Of a stretch of DNA of 64,000 bases, positions 62,441-64,000 are shown piece after piece. The notes below the pieces were generated by a model. That model was not told where the DNA came from. It searched no databases and was given only the letters and a program-made list of their open reading frames with translations. Numbering within the stretch: the first letter of the stretch is position 1; the number at the start of each line of letters is the position of its first letter. The DNA comes from Amnibacterium setariae (GTDB lineage: Bacteria > Actinomycetota > Actinomycetes > Actinomycetales > Microbacteriaceae), in contig NZ_QXTG01000001.1 in NCBI RefSeq assembly GCF_003581425.1, positions 806,001-870,000 of the forward strand. The letters are read 5' to 3'. A program made the position numbers and the translations under genes.

Positions 62441-62557
62441 ATGAGCGATCCGAAGGACCAGCAGCCCGACGCGACCGACCCGGACGACCTGCCGAACGGC
62501 AGCGGCCCCGCCGACGAGACGACGACCGGCGGCGACGACGACCAGTTCGAGGGCTGA
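62441..62557 (+). CDS. 38-residue acidic protein
   Basis: A short ORF encoding a highly acidic, disordered peptide (MSDPKDQQPDATDPDDLPNG, ending GGDDDQFEG). Support: the leaderless promoter box and lack of an alternative gene in 62311-62585. No known family. Confidence 0.5.
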   Translation: MSDPKDQQPDATDPDDLPNGSGPADETTTGGDDDQFEG

Positions 62558-62585
62558 GCCGATCGGGCCCGTCTGATCCGCCCGT

Positions 62586-63032
62586 CTACCGGGACAGCCG
62601 CATGGGGACGTGCGGGATGTCGTCCTCCAGGTAGCGCTCGCCGGCCACGGCGAAGCCGAAGCGGGCGTACCAGGCCGCGAGGTGCTCCTGCGCGTCGAGC
62701 AGCACCGGCAGGTCCGGCGCGAGCTCGGTGCAGCGGTCCACCGCCGCGCGCATGAGCGCGGAGGCCACCCCGCGGCTGCGGGCCGCCGGCGCCGTCGCGA
62801 CCCGGCCGATGCGCAGGGCACCCGGCTCGCGCAGCACCCGTGCCGTGCCGAGCACGACGCCGTCCTCCTCGGCGTGGAGCAGCTCCGCGCCGGGCTCGAC
62901 GTCCCGGCCGTCGAGGTCGAGGTAGGCGGCGCGCTGCTCGACCACGAAGACGGCGACCCGCAGCTCGAGCAGCCGGTAGAGCACGACGGGGTCGAGGTCG
63001 GCGGCGGCGGATCGGTGGAGCGTGATCGTCAC
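62586..63032 (-). CDS. ElaA-like GNAT acetyltransferase
   Basis: A 148-residue GNAT protein; VAVFVVEQRAAYLDLDGRD is the ElaA signature and ARSRGVASALMRAAVD is the acetyl-CoA site. Substrate unknown. GTG 63032 follows TAGCGT (63044-63039) by six bases. Confidence 0.88.
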   Translation of the reverse strand: MTITLHRSAAADLDPVVLYRLLELRVAVFVVEQRAAYLDLDGRDVEPGAELLHAEEDGVVLGTARVLREPGALRIGRVATAPAARSRGVASALMRAAVDRCTELAPDLPVLLDAQEHLAAWYARFGFAVAGERYLEDDIPHVPMRLSR

Positions 63033-63041
63033 CGCACGACG

Positions 63042-63854
63042 CTAGCGGGCGCCTGCGCCCGCCCTCGGCTGCGGCCCGACGAGGTCCGGCCGCAGGACCG
63101 AAGGTCCGAGGACCCGGTCGGCCGGGCCGGTCAGCACGGTGCCGAGCGCGCCCGCGAACGCGCGCAGGCCGCGCGCCCAGATGACCGCGGGCCGGCGCCC
63201 GCACGCGCGCAGCGCGGGTGCGTGCCCGACGACGAGCACGGTCGCGGCGCCGAGCGCCACGGCCGACCAGACGGCCGCGATGCCGGCCCGCGCGAGCAGC
63301 GGCCTCGGCCGCAGGTCGCGGTGCAGCCGGTCGATCTGGAACCGGATGTGCTCGCGCTCGTCCGCGGTGATGCGGCGGCCGATCCCGGAGACGACCGGGT
63401 CGGGCGAGGTCGCGAGCGCCTCGAACCAGTCGAGCGCGACGGTCTCGGCGACGAGGAACAGCGCGACCTCCGTGTCGAGGCCCAGCGAGCGCCGCAGCAG
63501 GGTGAACGCCCGGTCGCTCCAGTGCCCGGGCAGCGACGGCGCCGTCAGGTGCCGGAGGCCGCGACCGAAGAGGACCGAGTGCCGCTGCTCCTCGGCGATC
63601 AGCAGGCGCACGGCGTCGACGTACTCGGGGTCGCCGGCGCGCGCGGCGAGGGCGAGCAGGTGCTCGCCCTCGCCGCTCTCGCCGAGCTCGAACCGCTGGA
63701 ACGAGTGCGCGATCGCGCGCCGGGCCTCGCCGGGCAGCGCGCACGGCGCGTCCCAGTCGACCGTCGCCTCGATGCGCTGCTGGCGCACGCGGTTGCGGGT
63801 GAAGTAGTCGGTCCAGACGGCGAAGGGGGAGGGCGCCGGGGAGGTCGTGGTCAT
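63042..63854 (-). CDS. Ferritin-like diiron protein
   Basis: A 270-residue helical protein with two likely iron-binding helices: AEEQRHSVLFGRG and DEREHIRFQIDRL, plus Glu residues in SGEGEHLLAL and AETVALDWFE, the usual E/ExxH...E/ExxH pattern. A hydrophobic helix follows (about residues 190-215, AAVWSAVALGAATVLVVG). TACCGT (63866-63861) is six bases before the ATG. Substrate unknown; the fold is that of oxygenases or iron-storage relatives. Confidence 0.75.
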   Translation of the reverse strand: MTTTSPAPSPFAVWTDYFTRNRVRQQRIEATVDWDAPCALPGEARRAIAHSFQRFELGESGEGEHLLALAARAGDPEYVDAVRLLIAEEQRHSVLFGRGLRHLTAPSLPGHWSDRAFTLLRRSLGLDTEVALFLVAETVALDWFEALATSPDPVVSGIGRRITADEREHIRFQIDRLHRDLRPRPLLARAGIAAVWSAVALGAATVLVVGHAPALRACGRRPAVIWARGLRAFAGALGTVLTGPADRVLGPSVLRPDLVGPQPRAGAGAR

Positions 63855-63892
63855 GGCTCGACGGTAGGAACGGGTCGGGGTCGGCCGCCTCG

Positions 63893-63921
63893 GCCGGACG
63901 GAGGGGGTTCCTCCGTCCGGC
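63893..63921. terminator. Hairpin terminator
   Basis: Perfect 12-bp stem GCCGGACGGAGG/CCTCCGTCCGGC with a 5-base loop, just downstream of the partial minus-strand gene. Confidence 0.65.
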
Positions 63922-63928
63922 GGATGGT

Positions 63929-64000
63929 TCAGGCGAGGCGGAGCGGCGCCGTCGGTCCGGTCTCGTCGGCGGCGTTCGCGGCGGCCCGGACGAGCACCTC
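63929..64000 (-). CDS. C-terminal end of a gene continuing past the window
   Basis: Only 23 codons plus a TGA are visible (EVLVRAAANAADETGPTAPL and RLA at the end). Open to the window edge and followed by a strong hairpin. Family cannot be told. Confidence 0.4.
   Translation of the reverse strand, partial: EVLVRAAANAADETGPTAPLRLA

Noticed and set aside
1-64000. tRNA, rRNA and prophage search by eye
   Set aside because: No cloverleaf, rRNA-like stretch, integrase or phage structural gene was seen, though a tRNA could be missed without a covariance search.

Overview
The window comes from a very GC-rich actinobacterium, most likely Microbacteriaceae. The signs are GTG starts used as freely as ATG, dense ATGA/GTGA gene overlaps, a 13E12-type DUF222/HNH gene, an actinobacterial CE1758/CE1759 flavin pair, and many genes with no Shine-Dalgarno sequence but a TANNNT-like -10 box six or seven bases before the start codon (leaderless transcripts). 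I see no rRNA, tRNA, CRISPR array, prophage or insertion sequence. It looks like chromosomal core and light-accessory DNA.

Layout. 1-7.5 kb: SNF2 helicase (cut by the window edge), alanine dehydrogenase, two MFS exporters, an HhH-GPD protein and a winged-helix regulator with a perfect operator palindrome. 7.7-13 kb: ABC-F protein with a possible leader peptide, luciferase-like monooxygenase, aminopeptidase N. 13-18.6 kb: two ECF sigma factor/membrane partner pairs around an FAD oxidoreductase and a nucleoside deaminase, then a DUF4349 lipoprotein. 18.7-29.5 kb: a potassium region, kdpFABCDE led by a 27-residue membrane ORF, facing a KimA/KUP-like APC transporter and a DUF6611-type gene. 29.5-34.2 kb: transsulfuration-family enzyme, VOC protein, an unusual S-adenosylhomocysteine hydrolase-like protein, and an HNH gene with a probable frameshift. 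34.2-41.8 kb: a repeat protein, amidohydrolase and cupin, a frameshifted VOC gene with its AraC-type neighbour, hydrolase/MarR and LysR/MFS divergent pairs. 42.3-44.8 kb: polar amino-acid ABC importer. 44.9-49.4 kb: BLUF photoreceptor, glutaredoxin-like and DJ-1 proteins, membrane proteins, an AlkZ-like glycosylase and an RraB-like protein. 49.5-53.8 kb: MarR/MFS operon and the flavin monooxygenase/MarR/FMN reductase operon. 53.8-64 kb: VOC, HNH, a Ser/Thr kinase fused to GAF, a D-Ala metabolism operon (VanX-like peptidase, alanine racemase, D-Ala-D-Ala ligase), then oxidoreductases, a CoA-binding protein, DUF4383, an ElaA-like acetyltransferase and a ferritin-like protein.

The strongest new observation is in the potassium region. 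A pair of CGTA-type half-sites 11 bp apart occurs upstream of kdp (twice), upstream of the KimA-like transporter, and upstream of the DUF6611-type gene, always in the same orientation relative to the gene. This is the layout expected for an OmpR/PhoB-class regulator, and KdpE of that class is encoded in the same locus. Together with the 27-residue ORF coupled to kdpF and a 10-codon leader ORF coupled to the transporter, it suggests a compact potassium regulon with undescribed parts. All functional statements are read from sequence; no database search was run.
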